Shown: one piece after another, positions 1 to 11,689 of the stretch
How positions within the stretch are numbered: the first letter of the stretch is position 1
Layout: each line of letters starts with the position of its first letter
DNA from: Anaeromyces robustus
Taxonomy: Eukaryota; Neocallimastigomycota; Neocallimastigomycetes; Neocallimastigales; Neocallimastigaceae
Length of the DNA stretch: 54,707 bases
Assembly: GCA_002104895.1 (NCBI GenBank)
Contig: MCFG01000363.1
Span: 15,001-69,707 of the forward strand
Reading direction: 5' to 3'
Notes under the pieces: model-generated
The model's database searches: none
What the model was told of the DNA's origin: nothing
Seen by the model: only the letters and a program-made list of their open reading frames with translations
Program-made: the position numbers and the translations under genes

Positions 1-150
1 ACTGTTGATATATTTACATTCATCACTTGTTTCATCTCGTTTTGATTTTGAACTTACCTCTCCACTTCTTTTAATATTTTGAATATTTTTTGCAAAAGTA
101 GTATACAATAACACTACCTGAATAAAACTAAATATAAAGTAGAGTTTCAT
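1..150 (-). CDS. Partial secreted protein, N-terminus only
   Basis: The minus strand opens with ATG at 150-148 and stays open for 50 codons to the window edge. The first 20 residues (MKLYFIFSFI then QVVLLYTTFA) look like a signal peptide: one Lys, a hydrophobic core and a small residue at the end. A polar Lys/Ser stretch follows, and the last residues read DECKYINS. In gut fungi an Asp/Glu-Cys-x-x-Ile/Leu start just after the signal peptide is common in secreted leucine-rich-repeat and other cysteine-bearing surface proteins. That family link is inference, since only the leader is visible. A GTAAGT lies inside the open frame, so an early intron cannot be excluded. The function is unknown. Confidence 0.55.
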   Translation of the reverse strand, partial: MKLYFIFSFIQVVLLYTTFAKNIQNIKRSGEVSSKSKRDETSDECKYINS

Positions 151-726
151 ATTATTTTAATTCAAATATTTTAAATTAAATTAGTTAATTTGTACTATAT
201 TTTTATAGTATTATTAAAAAGATAAAAGAAATATTTTTTCAAATTAAATATTATTCTTATTTTTTTTTATGATGATTAAAAAAAATATATATATTATTAT
301 TTTAATATTATTTTAAAATATTTCTTTCTTTCTTTATTTATTTATTTTTTTCTTTTTTTTTGTAAAAAAAAAAAAGAAAAAAATAAATACTTTATAAAAA
401 GGAATTTCTCTCTTTTTTTATATATGACCCCAAATCCCAAAAAAAAAAAAAAAATAAAAAAAAATTAATTAAATATAATTAAATATAATTAATTAAATAT
501 AATTAAATATAATTAATTAAATATAATTAAATATAATAATAATAAATAAATAATAAATATAATAAATATAATAAATATAATATAATATAACAAATTTAAT
601 ATAAATAATAAATATAATATATAATAAATATAACATATAATAAATTTATGATTAAAAAAAAAAAAAAGACAAGATGAATAAAATATAAATATAAATATAA
701 ATATATTAAATATATATAATAAATAT
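151..726. other. AT-rich intergenic DNA
   Basis: No gene is seen. The stretch holds poly(A) and poly(T) runs, short tandem copies of an AATTAAATATAATTAAATAT-like unit around 460-540, and TAATA-type repeats. It ends with the 5-bp target duplication AATAT (722-726) of the copia element. Confidence 0.7.
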
Positions 727-1004
727 TGAAAGAATAAAAATTAAATATAAATCTTAAATAATAATAATTTCTTTTATTAATATTATGCATTTAATAGATT
801 TATGCATAAATACAATTTATTTATTTACAATAATGAGAATCATATGATATACATAGCATAATAAATAATTTCTAATACGCCACAATTTAAGATATAAAAA
901 GATCATGTATTCTTCCATAATTTTATGTTTCTTGTAATTACCTTTTATTAAAAATATACTTAATAAAATATAATAAATAAAATTTATATTAAAACAAATT
1001 TATA
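727..1004 (+). repeat. 5' LTR of the copia element
   Basis: 278 bp, starting TGAAAGAATAAA and ending AAATTTATA. It matches 5392-5669 throughout by eye. The LTR starts with TG but ends in TA rather than the usual CA. The boundary is set by where the two copies stop matching and by the flanking AATAT duplication. Confidence 0.93.
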
Positions 1005-1017
1005 GATTAAGAGTCTC
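1005..1017 (+). other. Primer-binding site of the copia element
   Basis: GATTAAGAGTCTC sits directly after the 5' LTR. Its complement, GAGACTCTTAATC, has the form of a tRNA anticodon arm: GAGA and TCTC can pair around the loop CTCTTAA, giving anticodon CUU (Lys). Drosophila copia and Ty5 are known to prime from a tRNA half cut in the anticodon region rather than from the tRNA 3' end. The same mode fits here, but the tRNA-Lys identity is inference. A near copy of this site lies at 11904-11916. Confidence 0.6.
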
Positions 1018-1049
1018 AATCTCGAAATTGAAAATTATTTACAACAAAA

Positions 1050-4000
1050 ATGACTACTGAATTCTTACTTGCAAATCTTGGACGTCCACTCAATGAAAAT
1101 AATTTCAACGCATGGAGAATCAGAATCACAAGTACTTTGGCCGCATTAGGATTGAACCAATACTTAGAGGAAAATTTTTCTACTACCGATATTGCTAATG
1201 AAGAAGAATTGACAAGGATTAAGAAAGAAGCAAACACTGCCAAGTCCATTATGTTAAATAACATGGAGGATAATATTTATCCTTTAATCACAGAAACTGA
1301 TTCCGCATTTAACCTTATGGAGAATCTAAAGATCCTGTTTGAAAAAGATGAAAATGTAACTTTACAGGAATGGCTAGACAAGTTGAAACAATTAAAGGTC
1401 AAAAACCATAAAGACCTATTAAAAGTCACCAGCAAGATGATGACTATATTCAGAAAAATGAAAATGAAAAAAATGCCGATTACTGAAAAAGAAAAAGTAG
1501 ACTATCTTTTAGGATGTATGCCAAAAGATTTAAAATTAATCTTCATATCAGGAAAAACAGATACAGCAGAAAACCTATTTGATGAAATTAAGAACAAATA
1601 TAATCTACTTTACCATATGGATAAGAAAATAGAAACAAGACTAACTAACACAACCGAAGAGGAAGATATGATGGACTTGGACCTAATAAACAACATATTA
1701 AACACAAATAAAAACAAATCGTTTAATAAATCTAAAAAGTTTTGCCGCATATGCAAAATGAACAACCACAACACTGAAGAATGTTATTTTAAGAATAGAA
1801 ACAAAAATAAAAACAAAAATAAAAATGCAAATAGAAATAAAAATTTCAATAGAAACAAATATAATTTTCACAGAAGAAACCACTTAAGCTTCATTAGTAA
1901 TGAAAATAAAGATGAAATATACTCAACATCAGAAGATGAAATTTCATTTATCAACAATATAAATTATAAAGATAATAATCCAGATAATAATTCAGAGAAA
2001 TATACAACATGGATATACGATACTGGTGCTTCAGAGCACATCACTAATAACAAGAACATACTTAAAAATTTTACTAACAAGAAAGTATCAATGAAATGTG
2101 CAAATAATACCATATGCAACTTTTTAGGTTATGGTACATATGAGGGAAAATTAAATAACCACAATATAAAATTAAATAAAGTATATTATTCAGATAAAAT
2201 AGCAAAAAACTTAATCAGTGGTATTAAATTAGCACAATCAGGTATTAATTGTGAAATTAAAAACACAAAATTCAAACCTGAATTAATTATAAAAAATAAT
2301 AATAAAATTATTTTCAACACCCAACTAAATAAACATAATAATTTTAAAATCAAGACAATAAATAAAAATTTTAAATCAAATAATATATTGTGCATTAACA
2401 AGGAATATAATGGAAATACATGGCATAACAGATTAGGCCATTATCACAATAAAAACTTAAAAAGTTATTTAAAGTTACACAAAATTAATATTAATCAAAA
2501 TTTTAACAATAATAGTCAAAGCAACTGTCAATATTGCAAAATTTCAAAATTAAACAGATTACCACACAATGGTAATCCACCAAAAGCAAGTCAAATAAAT
2601 CAAATTATTTACTCAGATATTATGGGTCCTATCAACGAATCCACTAATAAATATAAATACATAATGACTTTTATAGACGACTATTCAAGAAAAGCGTGGA
2701 TATCATTATTAAAAACAAAAGCAGACGCACCCAAAACAATTATCAATTTTATAAAATTAGTCAATAATCAAAATCCAAATAGAACAATCAAAATATTTAA
2801 AACAGACAACGGAAAAGAATATAACAACAAAAAGGTTATTAATTTTTGCAAAAAGAATGGAATACAAAAAATATTTACACCCCCTTACAATCCTCAAAAC
2901 AACGGCATTGCTGAAAGATTCAATAGGACTATTACATCAAGTATTAAAACAATGCTGTTCTGGGCAAAGCTAGACATAAAATATTGGGATTACGCTGCCA
3001 AACAAGCTACTTACATTTATAATATAATCCCACACTCAAGTATAAACAACAAAATTCCAGACGAAATCTATTATAACAAATCAATAAATTTAAAGCATTT
3101 AAAAACATTCGGTTGTCTTACATACTATAAGAATTTCAACCAAAGCAAACAAAAATTCGAACCGAATGCCAAAAAGGGTGTATATTTAGGATTCAATCTT
3201 AATACAAACTGCCATATCATCATGGATAAAGAAGATAATTCAAAACACCTGGTAAGAGAAGCCGTATTTTTTGAAGACAAACCAGGAAATATAGGCAACA
3301 ATGTATTAGACGATAATTACGAAAATCTTTTTAGTAACCACGGTACAATGGACGAAAACTATGACCACATATTGAGCAACCCTGAGATCGAGTCCTACAA
3401 ATCCAATAAACCAATCTTAGTAAATCAAAATAATAATTTTAAAGATCACGTGACTGACATAAATTTTTCTCAAAATAATATTAATAATCCACGTGAAGAA
3501 AATTTACCATTAAATTTTAATAATAATAACACTGGCGATAATTATGATCCAACACCAAAGGAAGATAATAATCCCATAAATAATGAAACTTCTCAAAGTG
3601 ATATAGTTAATCCAATAATCAATAATAAAAGACCTTTATCACCTGACGGGGAAGATTCCCATAAACCAAAATACAGAATTATTGATGACTCTAAAGAAGA
3701 ATATTCAATTATAAATAATAATTATAATTCTATTAATTATTCTAATAATACTAACAATGAAAATTTTATTAATATTTTAAATTTAGATAATGAAAATAGT
3801 AATCCAAAATCTTACACTACCAAAAATATCAAAACAGAAGTACCATTAACTTATTCCGACATTTTCAAACGAGAAGATTGGGCCGCCTGGATAAGAGCTG
3901 TTAAAGATGAACTCAAGAACTTATATGAAAATAAAGTTATGAAATTCGTGGAGAAGATTCCAGATAATAAATGTCCAATAAAAACTAAATGGGTATTTGC

Positions 4001-5366
4001 AATAAAGAAAAACCAACAAAATAAGGTCATTAAATATAAAGCGCGATTAGTAGCGAAAGGATATGATCAAATATTTGGTATTGATTATGAAATTATCTAT
4101 TCTCCCACTTTAGACATAATTTGTATTAGAATAATTTTAACTCTGGCTGCCAAATTAAAGTGGAATACCTATCAATTGGATATCAAGGCAGCATATCTAA
4201 ATGCTCCAATTGATAAAGAAGTATTCGTAGAAATCCCCAAAGGAGATCCAAATTATCAAAAAGGATTCTGGCTGTTAAAGAAATCACTATATGGACTCAA
4301 ACAATCTGGCCGCAACTGGAATAAAACAATCTCATCCTTTCTTAGAAAGTTAAAGTTCATCCAATCTAAATCTGAACCTTGTCTTTTCTTTAAAAAGGAC
4401 TATAATAACAAAATTTCATGTATCATTGGACTTTATGTGGATGACTTTATAATTACAGGATACAATCACGAACTTATCCACATTATATCAATTATCAAAA
4501 ACAAATATAAAGTATCTAATTGTACCCCAATCAAATTTATTTTGGGTATACAAATTGATCAAGAAAAATTCTCATATTCAATCTCCCAAAAATCATTTAT
4601 TCTTAACTTATTATCAAAATTCAATATTACCAATATCCAAAAATCAAAATCTCCATTTTCGGGTGACAATAATAAATCTAATAATAAGAATAATTTAATT
4701 CCTTTTAACAAAACAACTTACAAATCCGCTATTGGCTCATTAATCCATTTAAGTAAATGCACAAGACCTGATATTACATTTGCTGTGCATAACGCCGCTA
4801 GACATTGTGAATCTCCTACTCTTGCTGATTGGAATAAATTACTAACTATTTTTAAATATTTAAATTATACTTTAGATTATAAAATCACTTTTGACGGTTC
4901 TGGCGACATTATAGCTTTTGCTGATGCTGATTTTGGGGGAGATAAAGAAGATAGAAAATCAACCTCAGGAAACCTTATCTGCGTAGGAAATAAACCTATT
5001 TTTTGGAACTCGAAAAAATAAAACACTGTAGCTCTATCTACCGCCGAAGCCGAATTCATTAGTACTTGCGAATTAACAAGAAAAATATTATGGTTACAAA
5101 ATATTATATTAGAATTATTTAACAAAGAATATACCATAACAATCTTTTCTGACAATAACCCCAGCATTAAAACAATACAAAATGGTCAATTTAATAATAA
5201 TTTAAAACATATAGATATTAAACAACATTTTATTTTTGAAGCATATAAAAATAATAAAATTAATTTGGAATATATAAACTCCGAAAATATGTTGGCGGAT
5301 GTACTAACAAAAAATGTAAAAAGACCTATTATGACAAAGTTTACAAACTTAATTTTTGATAAATAA
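1050..5366 (+). pseudogene. Copia gag-pol polyprotein
   Basis: One long coding region begins with ATG 46 bp after the LTR. In order, it shows a copia-type gag (about residues 1-220), a CCHC zinc knuckle starting at C232 (CRICKMNNHNTEEC), a pepsin-like protease site with D324-T-G in WIYDTGASEH, the integrase HHCC finger (HNRLGH ... CQYCK), the integrase core (TDNGKEY), a Ty1/copia reverse transcriptase with the YVDD catalytic box, and an RNase H region with FADADFGGD. An Asn-rich linker joins integrase and reverse transcriptase, as expected where A-rich codons accumulate. It is nearly whole with about one break, so it is treated as a fossil. Confidence 0.93.
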
Positions 5367-5391
5367 ATAAATAATTAAGTTTGAGGGGGAG

Positions 5392-5669
5392 TGAAAGAAT
5401 AAAAATTAAATATAAATCTTAAATAATAATAATTTCTTTTATTAATATTATGCATTTAATAGATTTATGCATAAATACAATTTATTTATTTACAATAATG
5501 AGAATCATATGATATACATAGCATAATAAATAATTTCTAATACGCCACAATTTAAGATATAAAAAGATCATGTATTCTTCCATAATTTTATGTTTCTTGT
5601 AATTACCTTTTATTAAAAATATACTTAATAAAATATAATAAATAAAATTTATATTAAAACAAATTTATA
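5392..5669 (+). repeat. 3' LTR of the copia element
   Basis: 278 bp and identical to 727-1004 by eye. It is preceded by the purine tract at about 5379-5391 and followed by the AATAT target duplication at 5670-5674. Confidence 0.93.
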
Positions 5670-5674
5670 AATAT

Positions 5675-7273
5675 ATTAAATATATAATTATTCTTATATA
5701 TATTATATATTATATATAAAATAATAAATATATAGTTATTTCTATTAATGTATGTCATATAATGTCATATAATGTAATATAATGTAATGTAATGTACTAA
5801 TAAATAATAAATAATAAATAATAAATAATAAATATAAATTTTTTTTAAAGTAAAAATTTTTTTTTTGTATTCCAAAAATGAATCATTTGCATTGAATGCA
5901 TGCTAGCCACACTCAATTTATTCTATTTTCTATTTTTCTATTTTCTATCATATAACCAATCAATATGTTTATTTATTGACTTTTAACTAGAGTATGATAG
6001 TATATGATTATGTATAGTATGGATTATGTATAGTATGATTTATGATTATCTCTTATCTTTTTTTATTTATAGAATTATTAATAATTATTAACTATTATTA
6101 ACTATCTATTATTATTAATTATTATTTATTATTTATTATCTATTTATTATCTATTTATTTATTATTAATTATTATTATTATTATCTATTTATTATTATTT
6201 ATTATTATTTATTATTTATTATTAACTATTATCTATTATTATCTATTTATTAAAAAAAATAATATAAAACTTCTTTTTTTTTATTTTTTATTTTTTAGTT
6301 TTTATTTTTTATTTTATTTTATTTTTATATTTATTTTATTTTTTATTTTTATATTTATTTTATATTTATATTTATAATAAATGAATGAATGAATGAATTA
6401 ATTAAGGAAAAATAATATTTTTTTTGAATGATATAATTTAATCTATAAAATTTCTAGAGTAAGAAAGAAGTTCAATGCATTCATTCTCCATATTAAAATA
6501 TTAAAAAGAAAAAACTTTTCTTTCAAGCGTTTTTGCACAAATGAATTTCTTTATTTAATTTAATTATATTTTATTATACATAATTCTATATATTAAAAGT
6601 TTATTATTATATATTAAAAAATTAAATTAAAGAATTCTTTTTAACAACAATAAAAAAAATAAAAATTTAATTTAATTTAATTTTTTTTTTTTTTTTTTAT
6701 ATTAAAAATTTTTAGTAATATATGTAAATATATTCTATAATATATTATTCTAATATAATAATCATATATTATTTTATATGAATTATTTAGAAATTAAATT
6801 AAATATTTATAATGAAAATATATTATTTATTTAATTTTTTAAATATTGGAATTTTAAATTTTAAATTTTAAATTAAATTTTAAATTTTTTTGGATTTGAA
6901 TTTGAATTTGAATTTTTTTTTTTTTTCATTTCATTTTATAAATACTTTAAGTAAAATTTTCTTTATTCTTTTATTATTGTAATGATGAATTAAAAATTAT
7001 TGAAAGAAAAAAAAAATACTGTTTGTTTGTTATTTTTAATTAATGAAGGTTTTTATTGGCATTCCCACTTTATAATAGTAAAAAAAAATTTTTGTTATAT
7101 TTTCTAATAAAATGGTATTATTATAACTTTTTATTCTTTGTGATTGTTTATTGTTTAGATATAAAACTTTAATATTTTTTGCTTTTTTTAATATAAAAAA
7201 AAATAATATAATTCTTTTTTCATTTATTAATCATAATTATTATTATAATATATTAACCTTAGTTTTTGTTATT
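5675..7273. other. AT-rich intergenic DNA
   Basis: No coding region is supported. It contains (AATGT)-like and (TAAATAA)-like runs around 5750-5830, TTATT/TTATC-type repeats at about 6060-6250, TTTTA and TTTAT runs around 6290-6380, (GAAT)n at 6384-6400, and short direct repeats of AATTTTAAATTT and TTGAAT near 6850-6910. Confidence 0.6.
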
Positions 7274-7494
7274 ATTAAATAATAAAAAAAACATTTAAAT
7301 AGAAAAATTAAATAATAAAAAAAAAAACATTTAAATAGAAAAATTAAATAATAAAAAAAAACATTTAAATAGAAAAATTAAATAATAAAAAAAAAAAACA
7401 TTTAAATAGAAAAATTAAATAATAAAAAAAACATTTAAATAGAAAAATTAAATAATAAAAAAAAACATTTAAATAGAAAAATTAAATAATAAAA
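7274..7494 (+). repeat. Six-copy tandem repeat, 34-37 bp units
   Basis: Six near-identical units each contain CATTTAAATAGAAAAATTAA then ATAAT, and differ only in the length of the A run that joins them. The CATTTAAATAG cores lie about 34-37 bp apart, at 7292, 7328, 7362, 7399, 7432 and 7466. The uniformity suggests recent slippage or unequal crossing over. There is no variable spacer and no cas-like gene, so this is not a CRISPR array. Confidence 0.9.
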
Positions 7495-7797
7495 ATAATA
7501 AAATAGAAAATAGAAAAAAAAATATATATATATATATAATATATAACAATGAAACAATATAACTTTTTTTTTTTTTATTTTTGATTTATATTTTTCAATA
7601 GTTGTAAATAATATTTTAAATATGATAAATACTCTTATATACATTTTTAAATATAATATATAAAAAGTTTTATTCATTAATAATATTTTGATTTAAATAA
7701 TTAATATTATGATCCATAATAATAAGTCATATAAGTATTATTCATATTTTCCATTATTTCGGTAGCACTAATTCATCTTCAAACTAGAATATCTTGG

Positions 7798-8104
7798 TGT
7801 TAAGATAATAATTAACGCCTTAATGTAATATTTTTTTAATTGTAATTTTAAGTCACTACATATAGTGACTTATAATATTATATAAAATATTTCTGAAAAA
7901 TTATGATGAAACAATGATTTAAATCAATTTAGTAAAGTTTTAAATAAAAAATAATCAAATAAAATATTAATTTATTTTGTGAAATATTTTAATTTTTTTT
8001 TTTTATTTTTAATCTATATAATTTTATATTGTTTTTAATTTCAAAATATATAATTAATTAATTATTAATTTTTTTAGAATAATAAATAAATAAATATATA
8101 ATAA
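7798..8104 (+). repeat. Ty3/gypsy LTR relic
   Basis: The stretch starts TGTTAAGATAATAATTAACG and resembles the plus-strand stretch from 20503 (TGTGAAGATATTTAACGCC) and the reverse of 17266-17877. Shared landmarks are the AACGCC motif, a run ending GAAACAATGATTTAAATCAA, and a downstream AATAAATGAACTCAA. It runs straight into a degraded gypsy coding piece. It is an old copy. Confidence 0.6.
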
Positions 8105-9200
8105 ATGAACTCAAATTGCAAAAGTTTTTATGAATTACATAGGTTACCAAAAAAAAATATTTATACTGATCGAGGAACTCAGTTGACTTTAGAGAACTTT
8201 TTGGCAACAATTATAATTAGAATTATCACATTTATACAACCAAATATTGTAATCATTGACCATCATGAAACGGTTAGTCAAGTAGAAAGATGTAATTCTT
8301 TCATAAAATAATATTTAAGATACTATTCAAAATCGTATGACTATGATAATTGGATAGATTGGATAGATTGGTTTGCATTTTTATTGAATTCACTTGTAAA
8401 TAAAGCTATGAAATGAATCAATTAAAAGAATTACCATTCTCTTTTATCAATTATAGATATCTTCTTTTCAATGAATGAATTTTTTTTGTTTTTTGATTCT
8501 ATCAATTATTCTAAGGTAATAAAAATTATTAATAATATGAGTGAAAATTTTAACCATATTAAAATTGTATTAATTAGATCGAAAGATTTATTATAAATGA
8601 AAAGCCAATAAGAAAAGAATAATGGAACCAAGTTTTGAAATAAACGTTAAAAGTTTGGATTCAACTTCCTCCTTCTTTAAATACTCTTTGAAGAATATTC
8701 AAATTTATCACCTTGTAAATATGATCCATATAAAGGACTAGAAAAACTAATGAATAATAATTATAAAATAAATATTTTTTTTTAAATTACCTTTTCCAAA
8801 ACATTATCTAATATTTCCATATATCAGAATTAGAATTTGAATCCTTTTTTATTCCAACACCCAAATCCAAATAAATTTATTAACAGAACTTTAGATAAAG
8901 AATCAATAAAAGGATATTATAGAAATTTCAGGGTTCAGTAAACTAAAAAAAAAAAGAAACAATATGATTAATACAAAGTACATTATAAATACAAAATTTT
9001 ATTGTAATTGGGCACTTTCAAGTGAAGTAAAAGACAATCCTCATCATCAAAAAAAATATATTTATTATACTTTAAAAATTAATATTTAAATTTCATTTTG
9101 TTTTATTTAAAGTAAGGGAGAAAAAGCAGAAGTTTTAGATATAGATCTTCATGAAAGGAGTGCAGAAGATATTAAAGATTATCATGATGCAGGTAAAAAA
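8105..9200 (+). mobile_element. Ty3/gypsy integrase relic
   Basis: Frames between 8105 and 8311 still read like a gypsy integrase core (YTDRGTQLT, DHHETVSQVERCNSF), closely similar to the matching part of the minus-strand element at 23025-24884. Scattered weaker similarity to the downstream integrase and chromatin-binding part continues to about 9200. It is heavily broken, with many breaks, and old. It lies in the orientation opposite to its better-preserved relative. Confidence 0.75.
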
Positions 9201-9447
9201 AAAAAAAAAAAAAAAGAAATTCGGTTTTTTATATTATTAATATTCAGACTACATAAATTAATATTTATGAAAATATTTTTCAGATTTTTTTTTGAAATTT
9301 TTTTAGACGTCCAAAATTTAAAATTTTTTTTTCAACTAAACAAAATGTAATTTACATCAAAATTGAAAAAATTTTTTTTTTTTTTTTTTCAAATTCTTTA
9401 TTAATTAAATATTAAAATTTAAATCAGTTTTCTTATCAATTTTGGAG

Positions 9448-9487
<40 letters not shown>

Positions 9488-10078
9488 TTTGATAATAATA
9501 TTTTATGTTTTATATTTTAAAAAAAATTTACTAATTTTTATATAAAATTCTCCTCATCAAGTTTTTTTCCAAAATTGTAATATTCAATACTTCAATAAAA
9601 AATAAAATACAGATTTTTTTTTTTTTATTTTTTTTTATTTTCTTTATTATTCTTTTATGTGATTTTCATAATAAAAAAAAATAATTTTTTTTTTTTTTAA
9701 TTTCATTTTTCATTTTCATTTCAAGTTATTTTTTTGAAATTTCGTGAAAATGGTCATAATACTTTTTTTTAAAACTAAAAAGTACAACTTGTAAAGGAAA
9801 AGAATTTTTTTTTTTTCAATAATTTAAAATTTTTAATAATTTAATAATTTAAATTTTTATTCCTTTATTTTTTTATTTTTTTTTTTATATTTTTTTTTAT
9901 ATTTTTTATATTATTTCACTTGGAATACGAATTAATGGGGAGAGGAGGAACGTTGTCAAGAAAAATAAGTGGATTTAAAAATATTTTTTAAATATATATA
10001 TATATATCTTTATATATAACAATGAAATTTCCATTAAAAATGAAATATTTTTCAAAAAATAATTATTTCTTTTTTACT
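9201..10078. other. AT-rich DNA without recognisable genes
   Basis: Dominated by poly(T) and poly(A) runs and a (TA)n stretch at about 9456-9485. A slightly less AT-rich patch near 9917-9972 may be transposon debris but matches nothing I can name. Confidence 0.5.
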
Positions 10079-11105
10079 AACTTTTAATTATTTTAAGTTT
10101 AATACTAATTTTTTTTGTTAAAAATATTATGAAAGAGTTACGAAAGAAAAATTAATTTAATTTAAAAAATCTTTATCTCACAATAAAAATATTTCATGAA
10201 TAAATAATGAATGTACTCCAAGACATAGAATCTTATTTAATATGAAAATATAACCAGAAATTGTATCAATTGAGAAAGAATTATTTTAAAATAATAATTT
10301 ATAATAATTAATAATTAATTAATAATTAATTAATGAAGCTTTTGATTAATCACGAATATTAAACTATTAAATTTAAACAATAATAATTATTAAATATATT
10401 ATTACAACTATTATTACTAGAATATTATTATTTATTGTAATGTTATCAAAAAAAAAAAAAAATAGATTACAATAACTAAACATATAAACACTGAAATGAA
10501 CATATGCAACAAAGAAAATTGGTTTATTAAATAATATTTTTATTATTAATTAATAAAAAATTAAAATTAAAAATTTAAAATGCTAAGAAATTAACAACAA
10601 TTAGACCTTTAATTATTTAAGTTTGATACTAATTTTTTAGTTAAAAAATATTATGAAAGAGTTACAAAGGAAAAATTAATTTAATTTAAAAAACCTTTAA
10701 CTCACAATAAAAACATTTCATGAATAAAAATGAACGTACTCCAACAAATAAAATGAAAATTGTATCAATTGAGAAAGAATTATTTTAAAATAATAATTAA
10801 TAATAATTAATAATTAATTAATAATTAATTAATGAAGTATCCTTTGATTAATCACGAATATTAAACTATTAAATTTAAACAATAATAATTATTAAATATA
10901 TTATTACAACTATTATTACTAGAATATTATTATTTATTGTAATGTTATCAAAAAAAAAAAATAGATTACAATAGCTAAACATATAAACTCTGAAATGAAC
11001 ATATATAACAAAGAAAATTATTTTATTAAATAATATTTTTATTTTTAATAAAAAATTAAAAAATTAAAAATTTAAAATGCTAAGAAATTAACAACAACTA
11101 CACCT
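10079..11105 (+). repeat. Tandem duplication, two copies of about 0.5 kb
   Basis: About 10079-10606 and 10607-11105 are diverged copies of one sequence in direct orientation. Both run in the same order through AATTATTTTAAGTTT-like, ATTATGAAAGAGTTAC, GAGAAAGAATTATTTTAAAA, ATTAATCACGAATATTAAAC, TTATTGTAATGTTATCAAAA and ATGCTAAGAAATTAACAACA. The copies differ by small substitutions and indels. No coding content is seen. It could be a tandem-duplicated LTR or a non-autonomous element, and I cannot tell which. Confidence 0.85.
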
Positions 11106-11131
11106 TTTTTAAAATTTTATTGAAAATTTTA

Positions 11132-11352
11132 AAGTATTTATATTTATATTTATATTTATATTTATATTTATATTTATATTTATATTTATATTTATATTTA
11201 TATTTATATTTATATTTATATTTATATTTATATTTATATTTATATTTATATTTATATTTATATTTATATTTATATTTATATTTATATTTATATTTATATT
11301 TATATTTATATTTATATTTATATTTATATTTATATTTATATTTATATTTATA
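11132..11352 (+). repeat. (TTTATA)n hexanucleotide microsatellite
   Basis: About 220 bp of near-perfect TATATT/TTTATA hexamers, some 36-37 units. It produces a meaningless Tyr-Leu open frame. Confidence 0.95.
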
Positions 11353-11580
11353 CTTAGTTATATAGTTTGTAAATAAATTAGTATAATATATAAATAACTA
11401 AATTTTAATCATTAATAAATTTATTTATTATTTCTAAAAAAAATGGAAATTTTGAATTAATTAACTGTTAAAAATTAAGACTAAATAATTTTCAATTGAG
11501 TTCATTTATTATTGATTTATTTATTTATTATTCTAATATTTAATAATTGATTTATATCAATAATAAATACATCATGTATA
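11353..11580 (-). repeat. Ty3/gypsy LTR relic
   Basis: The reverse complement contains AATAAATGAACTCAATTGAA followed by TTATTTAGTCTTA, as does the plus strand at about 20745-20785, and similarity continues for some 150 bp. It is a fragment of the same LTR family in the opposite orientation. Confidence 0.55.
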
Positions 11581-11689
11581 TTATGTATATTGCATTTCTA
11601 TAATATTTGGTTATGCAAATAATGTATTTATTTTTTTTTTTTTTGTATAAATATATAATTATCTTTATTGTAAATTAAAATTAAAAAGT

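Larger units (their letters stand above)
727..5669 (+). mobile_element. Ty1/copia LTR retrotransposon, nearly whole and young
   Basis: A 4943-bp element bounded by two direct 278-bp LTRs and flanked by the target duplication AATAT at 722-726 and 5670-5674. The 5' LTR is followed at once by a primer-binding site (GATTAAGAGTCTC, 1005-1017). A purine-rich tract with GAGGGGGAG precedes the 3' LTR. The body encodes one gag-pol polyprotein in the copia order: gag, zinc knuckle, protease, integrase, reverse transcriptase, RNase H. I see no difference between the two LTRs by eye, so insertion was recent on an evolutionary scale. The body looks almost whole, with about one break. Its moderate base composition contrasts with the surrounding AT-rich DNA. 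Confidence 0.95.

Noticed and set aside
596-790. 64-codon Tyr/Phe frame upstream of the copia element
   Set aside because: It runs across the LTR boundary on the minus strand and has only A/T-driven composition.
7274-7494. Possible CRISPR array
   Set aside because: Units abut with no unique spacers, and the DNA is eukaryotic with no associated genes.
11120-11365. 81-codon Tyr-Leu repeat frame
   Set aside because: A pure product of the hexanucleotide microsatellite with no start context or other coding sign.
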